A DNA stretch of 25,224 bases, taken from contig JBPCVX010000295.1 of assembly GCA_051010095.1 (NCBI GenBank), forward strand, positions 1 through 25,224, given 5' to 3'. The DNA is from CAJQND01 sp051010095. GTDB lineage: Bacteria > Pseudomonadota > Alphaproteobacteria > Rhizobiales > CAJQND01. Position numbers and translations under genes: made by a program. Below the pieces are notes generated by a model that was given only the letters and a program-made list of their open reading frames with translations, searched no databases and was not told the origin of the DNA. Of this stretch, positions 8,342 to 15,527 are shown piece by piece (position 1 is the stretch's first letter; every line of letters starts with the position of its first letter).

Positions 8342-10387
8342 TTATGTTCCTTGTGTCTCGCCCAACCGAATGAGGGCATCAGCTACTGTGACGCCTTTGC
8401 CTTCAGGGCGCACGATTAGGGGGTTCACGTCAAGTTCAGCGAGCGTTGCCCAATGCGCAAGAGCAAATTCGCTTATGGATTTGATGGCGGCGATAGTGGC
8501 GGGAATATCGCCAGCCGATTTGCCGCGATATCCTTTTAGCAAAGGGAAAATCTTGAGCCCGCGCAGCGCGGCTTCTATTTCACCTTCATTAGTTGGAAGC
8601 AAAAGGGCAGCGTTATCTTCTAACAATTCCACCAATATGCCTCCAGCGCCCAATACGAGATAAGGACCAAATTGATCATCGCGGCCTATGCCAACAATAA
8701 GTTCGGCAATTCCATCATTAATGAATTTCTCAACCAAAACAGTGTCAGATAGCTTGTTGAGTTCCGCAGCTGCATGAAAGACTTCGTCTTCTGTTTTGAG
8801 ATTAAGCTTTACACCACCGGCTTCAGTTTTGTGGGCGAGATGGTCGCCAACTGCTTTCAAGACAACAGGAAAACCGATTTTCTTCGCCACCGTTGCAGCC
8901 TCAGCGCACGGAACGACTTGTGCGCTGGGAACGGCTAATCCGTACTCACTAAGAAGGGCTTTTGATGACACTTCATCCAAAGTCATAATATTTGCTGGAA
9001 CAATGCTTGCGGATTTGATTGGGGCACCAGCGGCGTCTCCAATCAACGCTGCGGCTTCCATTGCGTCCAGGGCCTCTTCCATTCCGGAAAAAGGCATCAC
9101 GCCTTGGGTGTAAAGGTGCTCGGCCACGCGCTCTGGCATGCATTCGCTCATGGTTGCGATGATACCTGCTCGGGCGTTGGTTTTGTGAGCGGCTGCAATC
9201 CATGCCGCCATTGAAATCTCGTAGTCACCGGTTTTCGAGCGGTCTTCGCGCGGGTAATCCTGTACCAGAACGGCCATATCGAATTGACCTTCCATCATCG
9301 AGCCGTAGGTGGCTTCCAGTTGTTCGTGCTGCCCCCAGATAAATGTGTGGTAATCGAGTGGATTGGTCACATCCACATATTCGTTGAGGGTTGCACGCAC
9401 TTTGTCGGTATGGTCTGGTGTGAGGTCGGGAAATGTGAGGGCGCGGTGTTCCGCTCGGTCTGCAATCAAAGACGCTTCGCCACCTGAGCATGAAAGTGAC
9501 GCGATCTTGTTGCCAGGCAAAGGCCCAGTGAGGGAGAGTAGTTTTAAGGTTTCCAGAAAGCCTGGCACAGAGCGCGCGCGTGCCACACCGCAGCGAGTGA
9601 ATAGCGCGTCGTAAAGGTTATCAGACCCTGCCAAAGTGGACGTGTGGCTCACCGTTGCGCGGGCGCCTTTCGCGGACGAGCCCGCCTTGAACACTACAAT
9701 GGGCGTTCCTTGTTTGTGAGCCCTCAATGCGATCTCAGAGAACCGCGCAACATCTTTCAAACCTTCCATATGCACGCCAATGGCGCTCACGCGCGCATCG
9801 TCGAGAAATGCTTCGATGCAATCGTTGGCATCCAACATAGCTTGGTTGCCCAAATTTACCACGTAGGCTATCGGCAGCCCGCGCCGCTGCATGGTGATGT
9901 TGATCGCCATATTGCCGGACTGGCTGATGATAGCGACACCGCTTTCCACCGAAATGCAGCCATGGAAGTCGGGCCATAAAGCTGCGTTATCGATAAGGTT
10001 CAACAGCCCCCAGCAATTCGGGCCTAGAAGTGGCATATCGTTTGCTGCGCACAGAAGCTCATCGGTGCGGTATTTTCCTTCCGCACCCATTTCAGAAAAA
10101 CCTGATGCATGACAGATCACGCCGCCAGCGTCCATATCTGACAGAGTGCGTACGATCTCAATGGTGTTCGTGTTGGGCACAGCAATGTAAGCAACGTCGG
10201 GCGCAGAAGGTAAGTCCGCGATAGATGTGAGGCATGGAACTCCATCCATCTCCGCACGGTTCGGGTTAATCGGCCAAATGTCGCCTTCAAATCCAAGTTT
10301 CTTGAGCTCAATCACCACGCTTTCAGCAACGCGACCGCCAAACACGGCGACCGATTTTGGTGCAAACAACCGTCTTAACCGTGTCAC
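8342..10387 (-). CDS. ADP-forming-type acyl-CoA synthetase (CoA-binding + flavodoxin-like + ATP-grasp fusion)
   Basis: This belongs to the acetyl-CoA synthetase (ADP-forming)/succinyl-CoA synthetase superfamily, which reversibly couples acyl-CoA to ATP through a phosphohistidine. The 681-residue protein carries a CoA-binding Rossmann domain (about 5-130), a succinyl-CoA-ligase-like flavodoxin domain (about 150-290) with the expected phosphohistidine in VSHTSTLAGS (H248), and a C-terminal ATP-grasp domain (about 460-675). The GTG start at 10387 lies 5 bases after the dehydrogenase stop, with GGAGG 9 bases upstream. Its neighbours are a dehydrogenase and CaiD, so I infer a trimethylammonium acyl substrate (gamma-butyrobetaine, carnitine or betaine). 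E. coli uses the AMP-forming CaiC for this job. Direction and substrate are not visible in the sequence. Confidence 0.85.
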   Translation of the reverse strand: MTRLRRLFAPKSVAVFGGRVAESVVIELKKLGFEGDIWPINPNRAEMDGVPCLTSIADLPSAPDVAYIAVPNTNTIEIVRTLSDMDAGGVICHASGFSEMGAEGKYRTDELLCAANDMPLLGPNCWGLLNLIDNAALWPDFHGCISVESGVAIISQSGNMAINITMQRRGLPIAYVVNLGNQAMLDANDCIEAFLDDARVSAIGVHMEGLKDVARFSEIALRAHKQGTPIVVFKAGSSAKGARATVSHTSTLAGSDNLYDALFTRCGVARARSVPGFLETLKLLSLTGPLPGNKIASLSCSGGEASLIADRAEHRALTFPDLTPDHTDKVRATLNEYVDVTNPLDYHTFIWGQHEQLEATYGSMMEGQFDMAVLVQDYPREDRSKTGDYEISMAAWIAAAHKTNARAGIIATMSECMPERVAEHLYTQGVMPFSGMEEALDAMEAAALIGDAAGAPIKSASIVPANIMTLDEVSSKALLSEYGLAVPSAQVVPCAEAATVAKKIGFPVVLKAVGDHLAHKTEAGGVKLNLKTEDEVFHAAAELNKLSDTVLVEKFINDGIAELIVGIGRDDQFGPYLVLGAGGILVELLEDNAALLLPTNEGEIEAALRGLKIFPLLKGYRGKSAGDIPATIAAIKSISEFALAHWATLAELDVNPLIVRPEGKGVTVADALIRLGETQGT

Positions 10388-10392
10388 GGGCG

Positions 10393-11556
10393 CTAGCCTC
10401 CCAAAAGTCGCAACAGACCGCGCGAAATAATATGACGCTGGATTTCACTAGTGCCTTCCCAAATGCGCTCGATACGGGCGTCACGCCAAATGCGCTCAAG
10501 GGGCAGCTCGTCCATAACCCCCATCCCACCATGAATTTGAATGGCTTCATCGGCCACCATGGCAAGCATTTCTGTGGCCTTCAGCTTGGCCATTGCCATA
10601 TCGCCATCCGTCACCGTGCCCTGGTCATATTTCCAAGCGGCTTCTAGGGTCAGCAATTCGGCCGCCTTCATCTCCGTTGCCATATCCGCAAGCTTAAATG
10701 AGACACCTTGGAATTTACCGATCTGTTGACCGAATTGTTCCCGGTCAACGCACCATTGCACCGCATGATCCATGGCGCGTTCTGCCCGGCCCAAACAGGT
10801 GGCGGCGACTTGCAAGCGGGTGGCGCCCAACCACTCATTGGCCACATCAAAGCCTTTGTGAATCTCGCCAAGGCGTTGGCTGTCTGGAATGCGGCAATTG
10901 TCAAACTCCAATATGGAATTTGTGTAGCCCCGGTGAGACACATTGCGATAGCCATCGCGCACAGTGAAGCCCGGCGTGCCCATATCCACAAAGAACGAGG
11001 TGATGAGTTTTTTCTTGCCGCGCGGTGTTTCTTCCTCGCCTGATGCCGCATAGAGAATAACGAAATCAGCTTCATCAGCATGAGAAATGAAATGCTTGTT
11101 GCCGTTGAGTACCCAGTCATCCCCGTCGCGCACGGCTGTGGTTTTCATACCGCGCAAATCAGATCCCGCACCTGGCTCAGTCATAGCCATGCAGTCGATT
11201 TTTTCCCCGCGCACGCAGGGAAAAAGGTACTTTTCGCGCTGGTCCCCTTGGGCCGCCATAAGAATGTTGGATGGGCGCGCCACACAGTTCCAGTGAAGGG
11301 CATAATTTGCCCGGCCTAGCTCTTTTTCATAAAGCACCCAGGTGAGGGTGTCGAGGCCCGCGCCGCCTGCTTCTTCGGGCATATTGGCGGCATAAAGACC
11401 TGCTTCAATCGCCTTCTGCTTGATTTCCTCCATTAGGTCTTTGCGCAGCACGCCAGTGCGTTCAACTTCCTCCTCATGGGGGTAGAGCTCGTTTTCTACG
11501 AATGCCCGTGTAGTGTCGATGATGAGACGCTGTTCTTCGGTCAATTCGAAATGCAT
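10393..11556 (-). CDS. Acyl-CoA dehydrogenase, probable gamma-butyrobetainyl-CoA dehydrogenase
   Basis: This FAD acyl-CoA dehydrogenase (387 residues) probably oxidises gamma-butyrobetainyl-CoA to crotonobetainyl-CoA. It shows MTEPGAGSD (125-133), the flavin/substrate signature, then GNKHFIS, DREQFGQQIGKFQ, IHGGMGVMDE (341-350) and RIWEGTSEIQR. E367 in WEGTSE sits at the MCAD-type catalytic base position. From memory, E. coli CaiA has a Gly/Ser stretch there, so this enzyme looks like a true dehydrogenase rather than a crotonobetaine reductase. I start at the ATG at 11556 (MHFELTEEQ); the GTG six codons upstream would overlap the preceding small ORF. It lies directly before the ADP-forming synthetase. 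The substrate is inferred from context only. Confidence 0.85.
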   Translation of the reverse strand: MHFELTEEQRLIIDTTRAFVENELYPHEEEVERTGVLRKDLMEEIKQKAIEAGLYAANMPEEAGGAGLDTLTWVLYEKELGRANYALHWNCVARPSNILMAAQGDQREKYLFPCVRGEKIDCMAMTEPGAGSDLRGMKTTAVRDGDDWVLNGNKHFISHADEADFVILYAASGEEETPRGKKKLITSFFVDMGTPGFTVRDGYRNVSHRGYTNSILEFDNCRIPDSQRLGEIHKGFDVANEWLGATRLQVAATCLGRAERAMDHAVQWCVDREQFGQQIGKFQGVSFKLADMATEMKAAELLTLEAAWKYDQGTVTDGDMAMAKLKATEMLAMVADEAIQIHGGMGVMDELPLERIWRDARIERIWEGTSEIQRHIISRGLLRLLGG

Positions 11557-11560
11557 GGAT

Positions 11561-11719
11561 TTAATCCTCAGCACGCTTCAGTGGTGGTTCAGGTATGCGG
11601 TCTTCACTAATCCAGCCCATTTCACTCGTGCGAGGTTTGGCACCGGTTACGCTCATTCTGCAGCTGATACACAAGCCGTCTTGAACAAGACTGTCAGCGC
11701 TGGTGATCCCTTCCGTCAT
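11561..11719 (-). CDS. Small CxxC protein of 52 residues in the carnitine operon (unrecognised)
   Basis: A short ORF fills the 165-base gap between the SDR gene and the acyl-CoA dehydrogenase gene. It begins with ATG at 11719, two bases after the SDR stop. GGAG five bases upstream is formed by the last SDR codons, and the ORF ends in TAA four bases before the next ATG. The 52-residue product has a CISC motif (C17, C20), a single further hydrophobic patch around MGWI and an acidic/proline-rich tail (ISEDRIPEPPLKRAED). It has no signal peptide or membrane segment. Perfect packing between two operon genes and its own ribosome site argue that it is translated. I do not recognise the family; the CxxC could bind metal or be redox-active, which is speculation. 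Confidence 0.6.
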   Translation of the reverse strand: MTEGITSADSLVQDGLCISCRMSVTGAKPRTSEMGWISEDRIPEPPLKRAED

Positions 11720-11721
11720 AT

Positions 11722-12483
11722 TTACTCCGAATGATATGTTTCAGCATGACCATCGACGGCAATTGCCTGGCCTGACACCATTTTAGCGGCCGGAGAGGCC
11801 AGATAGACGGCCATATCTGCGATTTCTTTAGGTTCAACGAAGCGCCGCATTGAAGTACTTTTGGCATAATCTGCGCGGATATCTTCTTCCAGCCGTCCGC
11901 TTGCTTTAGCTTCCGCAGCAATAACTGCGTCCATCCGGCGGCCTGAGACGGCACCAGGACAAATGGCGTTTGCTCTGACGTTGTAGGGACCAACTTCGGC
12001 CGCGATGGACTTTGTGAAACCAATTATGGCCCATTTGGCGGCAGCATAAGGCGTGCGGAACGGGTAGCCATAGAGGCCTGCACCAGACGAGATGTTTATG
12101 ATTGCGCCGGAACGCTGTTCTTTCAACAAAGGCACAGCGAGGCGGCACATGAACATATGGCTATCGAGACACACCGCGATGCATCGGCGCCAATCTTCGG
12201 TTGAAATCTTTTCAACGGGTGCAGTAGGCCCGGCGATACCTGCATTATTGACAAGTGTATCAATACCGTCCATGCGGGAAACGGCAGCTTTAAACCAGTT
12301 TTCAAGCGCGGTTTCGTCGGTGACATCAAGTGCGGTGCCGTAAACACCAGCGGGAAGGCATGAAAGAGCGGCTGCGTTGATGTCGCAAACCTCAACTTGC
12401 GCACCGGTGGTGGCAAACCCTTCTGCAATTGTCCGCCCAATGCCTTCACCAGCTGCGGTTATGAGAACTTTTTGCCCACTCAT
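11722..12483 (-). CDS. Short-chain dehydrogenase/reductase, substrate unknown
   Basis: This is a classical SDR of 253 residues. The glycine-rich cofactor motif is AAGEGIG (10-16, with Ala-Ala where Thr-Gly is usual), followed by NNAG (79-82), Ser in NISSG (S132/S133) and YAAAK (Y146, K150). D34 at the end of the second strand (VCDIN) suggests NAD(H) rather than NADP(H). The Asn normally found in the V-N-L segment of helix 4 is Cys here (C105 in AVCLDS). It starts three bases after the carnitine dehydrogenase stop. It could reduce or oxidise a carnitine-pathway intermediate, D-carnitine, or the acetoacetate made by the cleavage enzyme; the sequence does not decide. Confidence 0.87.
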   Translation of the reverse strand: MSGQKVLITAAGEGIGRTIAEGFATTGAQVEVCDINAAALSCLPAGVYGTALDVTDETALENWFKAAVSRMDGIDTLVNNAGIAGPTAPVEKISTEDWRRCIAVCLDSHMFMCRLAVPLLKEQRSGAIINISSGAGLYGYPFRTPYAAAKWAIIGFTKSIAAEVGPYNVRANAICPGAVSGRRMDAVIAAEAKASGRLEEDIRADYAKSTSMRRFVEPKEIADMAVYLASPAAKMVSGQAIAVDGHAETYHSE

Positions 12484-12486
12484 GGC

Positions 12487-13458
12487 CTAAACCTGACCAC
12501 CACGGTTTAAGGTGGTTCCAGCCCCAATATTATGCTTTTTCAGCACTTTCATGATGTCAACCAGCACTTCGTTGCGTTTGGCTTCCCATTCACGGACATT
12601 CTTGCCTTGCGCCTGCGCATCTGTGCCTTCGATAAGTTTTTGCTCTAAACCGTCTGACCATTTTGGGAAAGACAGGTCTGTCCATGGAAGTTCCATTGAC
12701 GGATCGAACTGCGAAATGAAGTGGCGCATGCCACCTTCACCACCTGCCAGATGGTAGGTCATGAAAGAGCCCATAGCGGCCCAGCGCAACCCAGCAGAAA
12801 AGATAATACTGTCGTCAATTTCACCAGTTGTGGCAATATCTTTATCCAAAACATGAAGAGCTTCGCGCCACAACGCCTCCTGGAGACGATCGCAAACATA
12901 CCCGTCAATTTCCTTTTTCAGGCGTAGCACATGCATTCCAATGGATTCATAAAACGTACCAGCACGGTCGAGAGCTTCAGGTGCGGTTTTCTTGCCCGGC
13001 ACGGTTTCAACGAGCGGCAAGAGATATACTGGGTTAAACGGGTGCCCAATGATCACCCGTTCCGCATGCGCACATTCAGATTGCAGATTACTTGGAAGAT
13101 AGCCTGATGAACTGGACGCGATGATGACATCATCACGGGCGGCAGCATCAACGTCTTTAAACAGTGCGATTTTGAGGTCTTCTCGTTCAGGAGCTGCTTC
13201 CTGTACGAAGTCAGCTTGTTCGGCCATTTCTTGTGCTGAAGATACGAATGACAAGGTGCCAGCGTTAGCAGAAGCACCTTCGTTGAGCCCTTCCATCGAC
13301 GGCCACGCAGTCTCTATCGCTGCGCGCATGCGTTTTTCGGCATCCCGTGCTGGGTCAAACGCCACCACATCAAGGCCGTTAAACAGAAAACGCGCCGCCC
13401 ATCCAGCACCAATAACGCCGGCGCCCGCAATTCCTACGGTCTTAATGTCAATGCTCAT
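12487..13458 (-). CDS. cdhA: L-carnitine 3-dehydrogenase (single-domain)
   Basis: This NAD-dependent enzyme of the 3-hydroxyacyl-CoA dehydrogenase fold is predicted to oxidise L-carnitine to 3-dehydrocarnitine. The 323-residue protein has GAGVIG (12-17) in the N-terminal Rossmann domain, D35 at the end of the second strand, the SSSSG segment, GHPFNPVYLLPLVE with the catalytic His (H139), and a C-terminal helical domain with RLQEALWREALHVL. The length matches single-domain carnitine dehydrogenases (about 320). Rhizobial homologues carry an extra C-terminal thioesterase domain of roughly 170 residues that is absent here. Its ATG overlaps the stop of the cleavage-enzyme gene by 4 bases (ATGA), as expected for enzymes of consecutive steps. 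Confidence 0.9.
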   Translation of the reverse strand: MSIDIKTVGIAGAGVIGAGWAARFLFNGLDVVAFDPARDAEKRMRAAIETAWPSMEGLNEGASANAGTLSFVSSAQEMAEQADFVQEAAPEREDLKIALFKDVDAAARDDVIIASSSSGYLPSNLQSECAHAERVIIGHPFNPVYLLPLVETVPGKKTAPEALDRAGTFYESIGMHVLRLKKEIDGYVCDRLQEALWREALHVLDKDIATTGEIDDSIIFSAGLRWAAMGSFMTYHLAGGEGGMRHFISQFDPSMELPWTDLSFPKWSDGLEQKLIEGTDAQAQGKNVREWEAKRNEVLVDIMKVLKKHNIGAGTTLNRGGQV

Positions 13459-14348
13459 GAGCGTGGCGCCAGTCCAAGTATTGCACGGGCTTCATCTGAT
13501 GTTGCTACTTTTGCCCCCAGTAACTGGATGATCTCTGTTGCACGTTCTGTCAGCGAAGCGTTTGAGGCATATACCCCCTTATCGAGATAAAGGTTATCTT
13601 CCAGACCAACACGTACATGCCCACCGAGCAAGATCGCCTGTGCGACCATGGGCATTTGCATGCGTGAGATGCCAAAACCCGCCCAAACCGCGTTTTCTGG
13701 TAATTGCGAAACCATATAAGCCATGGTTTGTGTGTTCACTGGCGCGCCCCATGGAATGCCCAGGCAAAGTTGGAACATAGGCGGTTCTTCAATCAATTCC
13801 TCTTTGCACATTTGGCTTGCAAACCAGAGATTTCCGCTGTCGAAGATTTCCATTTCAGGCTTCACACCGTACGAGCGGATCAAGTTGGCCTGTTCACGCA
13901 GTTGCATGGGCGTTTGCACCACAATGCCGTTGCCATCGCCAAAGTTAAGGCTTCCGCAATCGAGTGTGCAAATCTCAGGTCGAAGCTGTTCCACATGCAA
14001 TAGGCGCTCAATCGGACCGATAAGATCGGTGAGGTCTTCGTTGAAATCGCGCGGGGTTTCACCTTCACCGATTTCCAAATCACCTCCCATGCCAGCCGTG
14101 AGGTTGATAATTACATCTTCGTTCTTTTGGCGAATTAGTTCAACAACTTCGCGGTAATACTCGACCGTACGGGCTGGTTTGCCTGTATCTGGTTCGCGCA
14201 CGTGGCAGTGCACAATCGCAGCACCAGCGCTTGCTGCTTCAAGGGCTGCATTGGCGATTTCTTCAGGTGTAACGGGAATTGCCGGGTGGCGACCAACCGT
14301 GTCGCCAGATCCGGTCACTGCGCATGTGATGATTACATTGGGTGTCAT
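13455..14348 (-). CDS. cdhC: Beta-keto acid cleavage enzyme (BKACE), probable 3-dehydrocarnitine:acetyl-CoA cleavage enzyme
   Basis: This DUF849/BKACE-family TIM-barrel enzyme should combine 3-dehydrocarnitine with acetyl-CoA to give betainyl-CoA and acetoacetate. The zinc-binding HCHVR motif is visible (H47, H49, R51), along with NLTAGMGGD (82-90) and the late-strand HVRVGLEDN (244-252) supplying the usual Glu ligand. I chose the ATG at 14348, giving 297 residues and MTPNVIITCAVTG, because GGAGG lies seven bases upstream; the longer frame adds 16 unlikely residues crossing the promoter. It is the first gene of the leftward operon and overlaps the carnitine dehydrogenase by 4 bases. That neighbour makes the carnitine-specific BKACE subgroup the best call. 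Confidence 0.9.
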   Translation of the reverse strand: MTPNVIITCAVTGSGDTVGRHPAIPVTPEEIANAALEAASAGAAIVHCHVREPDTGKPARTVEYYREVVELIRQKNEDVIINLTAGMGGDLEIGEGETPRDFNEDLTDLIGPIERLLHVEQLRPEICTLDCGSLNFGDGNGIVVQTPMQLREQANLIRSYGVKPEMEIFDSGNLWFASQMCKEELIEEPPMFQLCLGIPWGAPVNTQTMAYMVSQLPENAVWAGFGISRMQMPMVAQAILLGGHVRVGLEDNLYLDKGVYASNASLTERATEIIQLLGAKVATSDEARAILGLAPRS

Positions 14349-14360
14349 GGGCGTTCCTCC

Positions 14361-14402
14361 AAACTTGGTATAAGAGAGTAGTGCGCCATACCACACAAGT
14401 TT
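14361..14402. promoter_or_regulatory. Imperfect inverted repeat in the divergent region, candidate regulator operator, with the operon -10
   Basis: AAACTTGGTAT (14361-14371) is the reverse complement of ATACC plus AAGTTT, found at 14388-14402 with ACAC inserted between the two blocks. A second pair, ACACAA (14393-14398) and TTGTGT (14422-14427), overlaps the right arm. On the minus strand TTATAC (14373-14368) could be the -10 of the carnitine operon. The position where a -35 should lie is poor and coincides with the right arm, which fits an activator-dependent promoter. The likely ligand is the adjacent AraC-family regulator; that link is inference. Confidence 0.45.
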
Positions 14403-14430
14403 GATTTATTTCGCCGCTAGTTTGTGTAAT
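14401..14430 (+). promoter_or_regulatory. Promoter of the GlxA/CdhR-type regulator, predicted leaderless start
   Basis: TTGATT (14401-14406) and TGTAAT (14425-14430) are 18 bases apart, matching the sigma-70 consensus at 4 and 5 of 6 positions. The -10 ends 8 bases before the ATG at 14439, so transcription would begin at or next to the start codon. This agrees with the complete lack of a Shine-Dalgarno there. The -10 overlaps one arm (TTGTGT) of an inverted repeat, which would suit autoregulation. Confidence 0.45.
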
Positions 14431-14438
14431 AACGACAC

Positions 14439-15395
14439 ATGCGTAGCGTGGCGTTTATTCTGTTTCCGAAGTTCTCAATGATTGGTCTGACCGGCCTCCT
14501 AGAACCCTTGCGGCTGGTCAACAGGTATGCGGGTGTGCAGGAGTTTGGCTGGACTTTTGTATCTATTGATGGCGCACCAGTTTCCGCCAGTAACGGTATT
14601 CCAGTGTCTGCTGGCTTTAGCATGGCGGAGATGGCGCGACCCGATATTGCACTTTTTTGTGCAAGCTATGAGGCCGATCGCAATCTTGCTCCTCAGGTTT
14701 TAGCCTGCGCCCGAAAACTCGCGCGGCAGGGCACGGTGCTGGGAGGTGTTGATTCGGCTCAAGTTGTATTGGCGGCTTCAGGCGTTCTCGACGGCTATAG
14801 GGCAGCCACACATTGGGAAATAACCGCAGGCATGCGTGAGACTTACCCTGATATTGAAATCAGTGATGCAGCCTATGAAATCGACCGCGATAGGCTAACA
14901 GCAGCCACGGGAGCGGGTGCTATTGATATGATGTTGGATTACATTTCGCGCATTCTGGGTCCGCGTGAGAGCCTGTATGCCGCCGAACAACTGGGCCACC
15001 GGCCAGTGCCTGGCGCCACAAGTGAAGCTCGCTTGCCGCCTGATGTTCGCTGCCAGGTCACGCACCCTAAACTAATCAAAATTATGCGCCTTATGGAAGA
15101 AAATGCAGAAGATGTGCTTTCCAATGCCGAATTGTCGGCTGTAACGGATATTTCAATCCGTCAAATGGAACGGTTGTTTGCGACCCATGTTGGAGAATCG
15201 CCAAGGCGGTTTTACAGGCGGTTGCGCTTGGAACGCGCAGAACGGTTGCTGACATATTCGAAGTTAAACGTTACCGAAGCTGCGATCGCATGTGGTTTCA
15301 CCTCGGTAGCTGAGTTTTCACGCTCCTATAAAGCCCATTTCGGAGATCCGCCCACACGCCACCGGCGCCGCGACATCAGCCCAGGCCTATACTGA
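14439..15395 (+). CDS. cdhR: GlxA-family AraC-type transcriptional regulator, probable carnitine-catabolism activator (CdhR-like)
   Basis: This cytoplasmic regulator of 318 residues has an N-terminal DJ-1/PfpI-like amidotransferase-fold sensor domain (about 3-170) and a C-terminal AraC/XylS double helix-turn-helix (about 210-310). The helices around ISIRQMERLF and VTEAAIACGFTSVAEFSRSYK are clear. The position of the DJ-1 nucleophile is Asp (D105 in GGVDSAQ), so the sensor domain is probably a ligand binder, as in other GlxA/GbdR/CdhR relatives. The ATG at 14439 gives the standard family N-terminus (MRSVAFILFPKFSMIGL). It is divergent from, and 90 bases from, the dehydrocarnitine cleavage gene. 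Pseudomonas CdhR has the same relation to its carnitine genes. The specific ligand (carnitine or a metabolite) is inference. Confidence 0.85.
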   Translation: MRSVAFILFPKFSMIGLTGLLEPLRLVNRYAGVQEFGWTFVSIDGAPVSASNGIPVSAGFSMAEMARPDIALFCASYEADRNLAPQVLACARKLARQGTVLGGVDSAQVVLAASGVLDGYRAATHWEITAGMRETYPDIEISDAAYEIDRDRLTAATGAGAIDMMLDYISRILGPRESLYAAEQLGHRPVPGATSEARLPPDVRCQVTHPKLIKIMRLMEENAEDVLSNAELSAVTDISIRQMERLFATHVGESPRRFYRRLRLERAERLLTYSKLNVTEAAIACGFTSVAEFSRSYKAHFGDPPTRHRRRDISPGLY

Positions 15396-15465
15396 ACGGG
15401 AAGGGTGCGCGAATTGGCGCGAATGGCAGGTATCTATTGATTTGCCTCGCACCCCCCGGTAAAGC

Positions 15466-15494
15466 TTGGCGTGAGATTAGACACACCCCATATT
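15466..15494 (+). promoter_or_regulatory. Probable sigma-70 promoter of the DUF1476 unit
   Basis: TTGGCG (15466-15471) and CATATT (15489-15494) are spaced by exactly 17 bases, each matching consensus at 4 of 6 positions. They lie 33 bases upstream of the ATG at 15528, which itself has GGAG nine bases before it. No stronger pair was seen in the 132-base gap after the regulator gene. Confidence 0.4.
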
Positions 15495-15527
15495 AGGTGA
15501 AGCTATAACAGCTGGAGACGCAATAAA

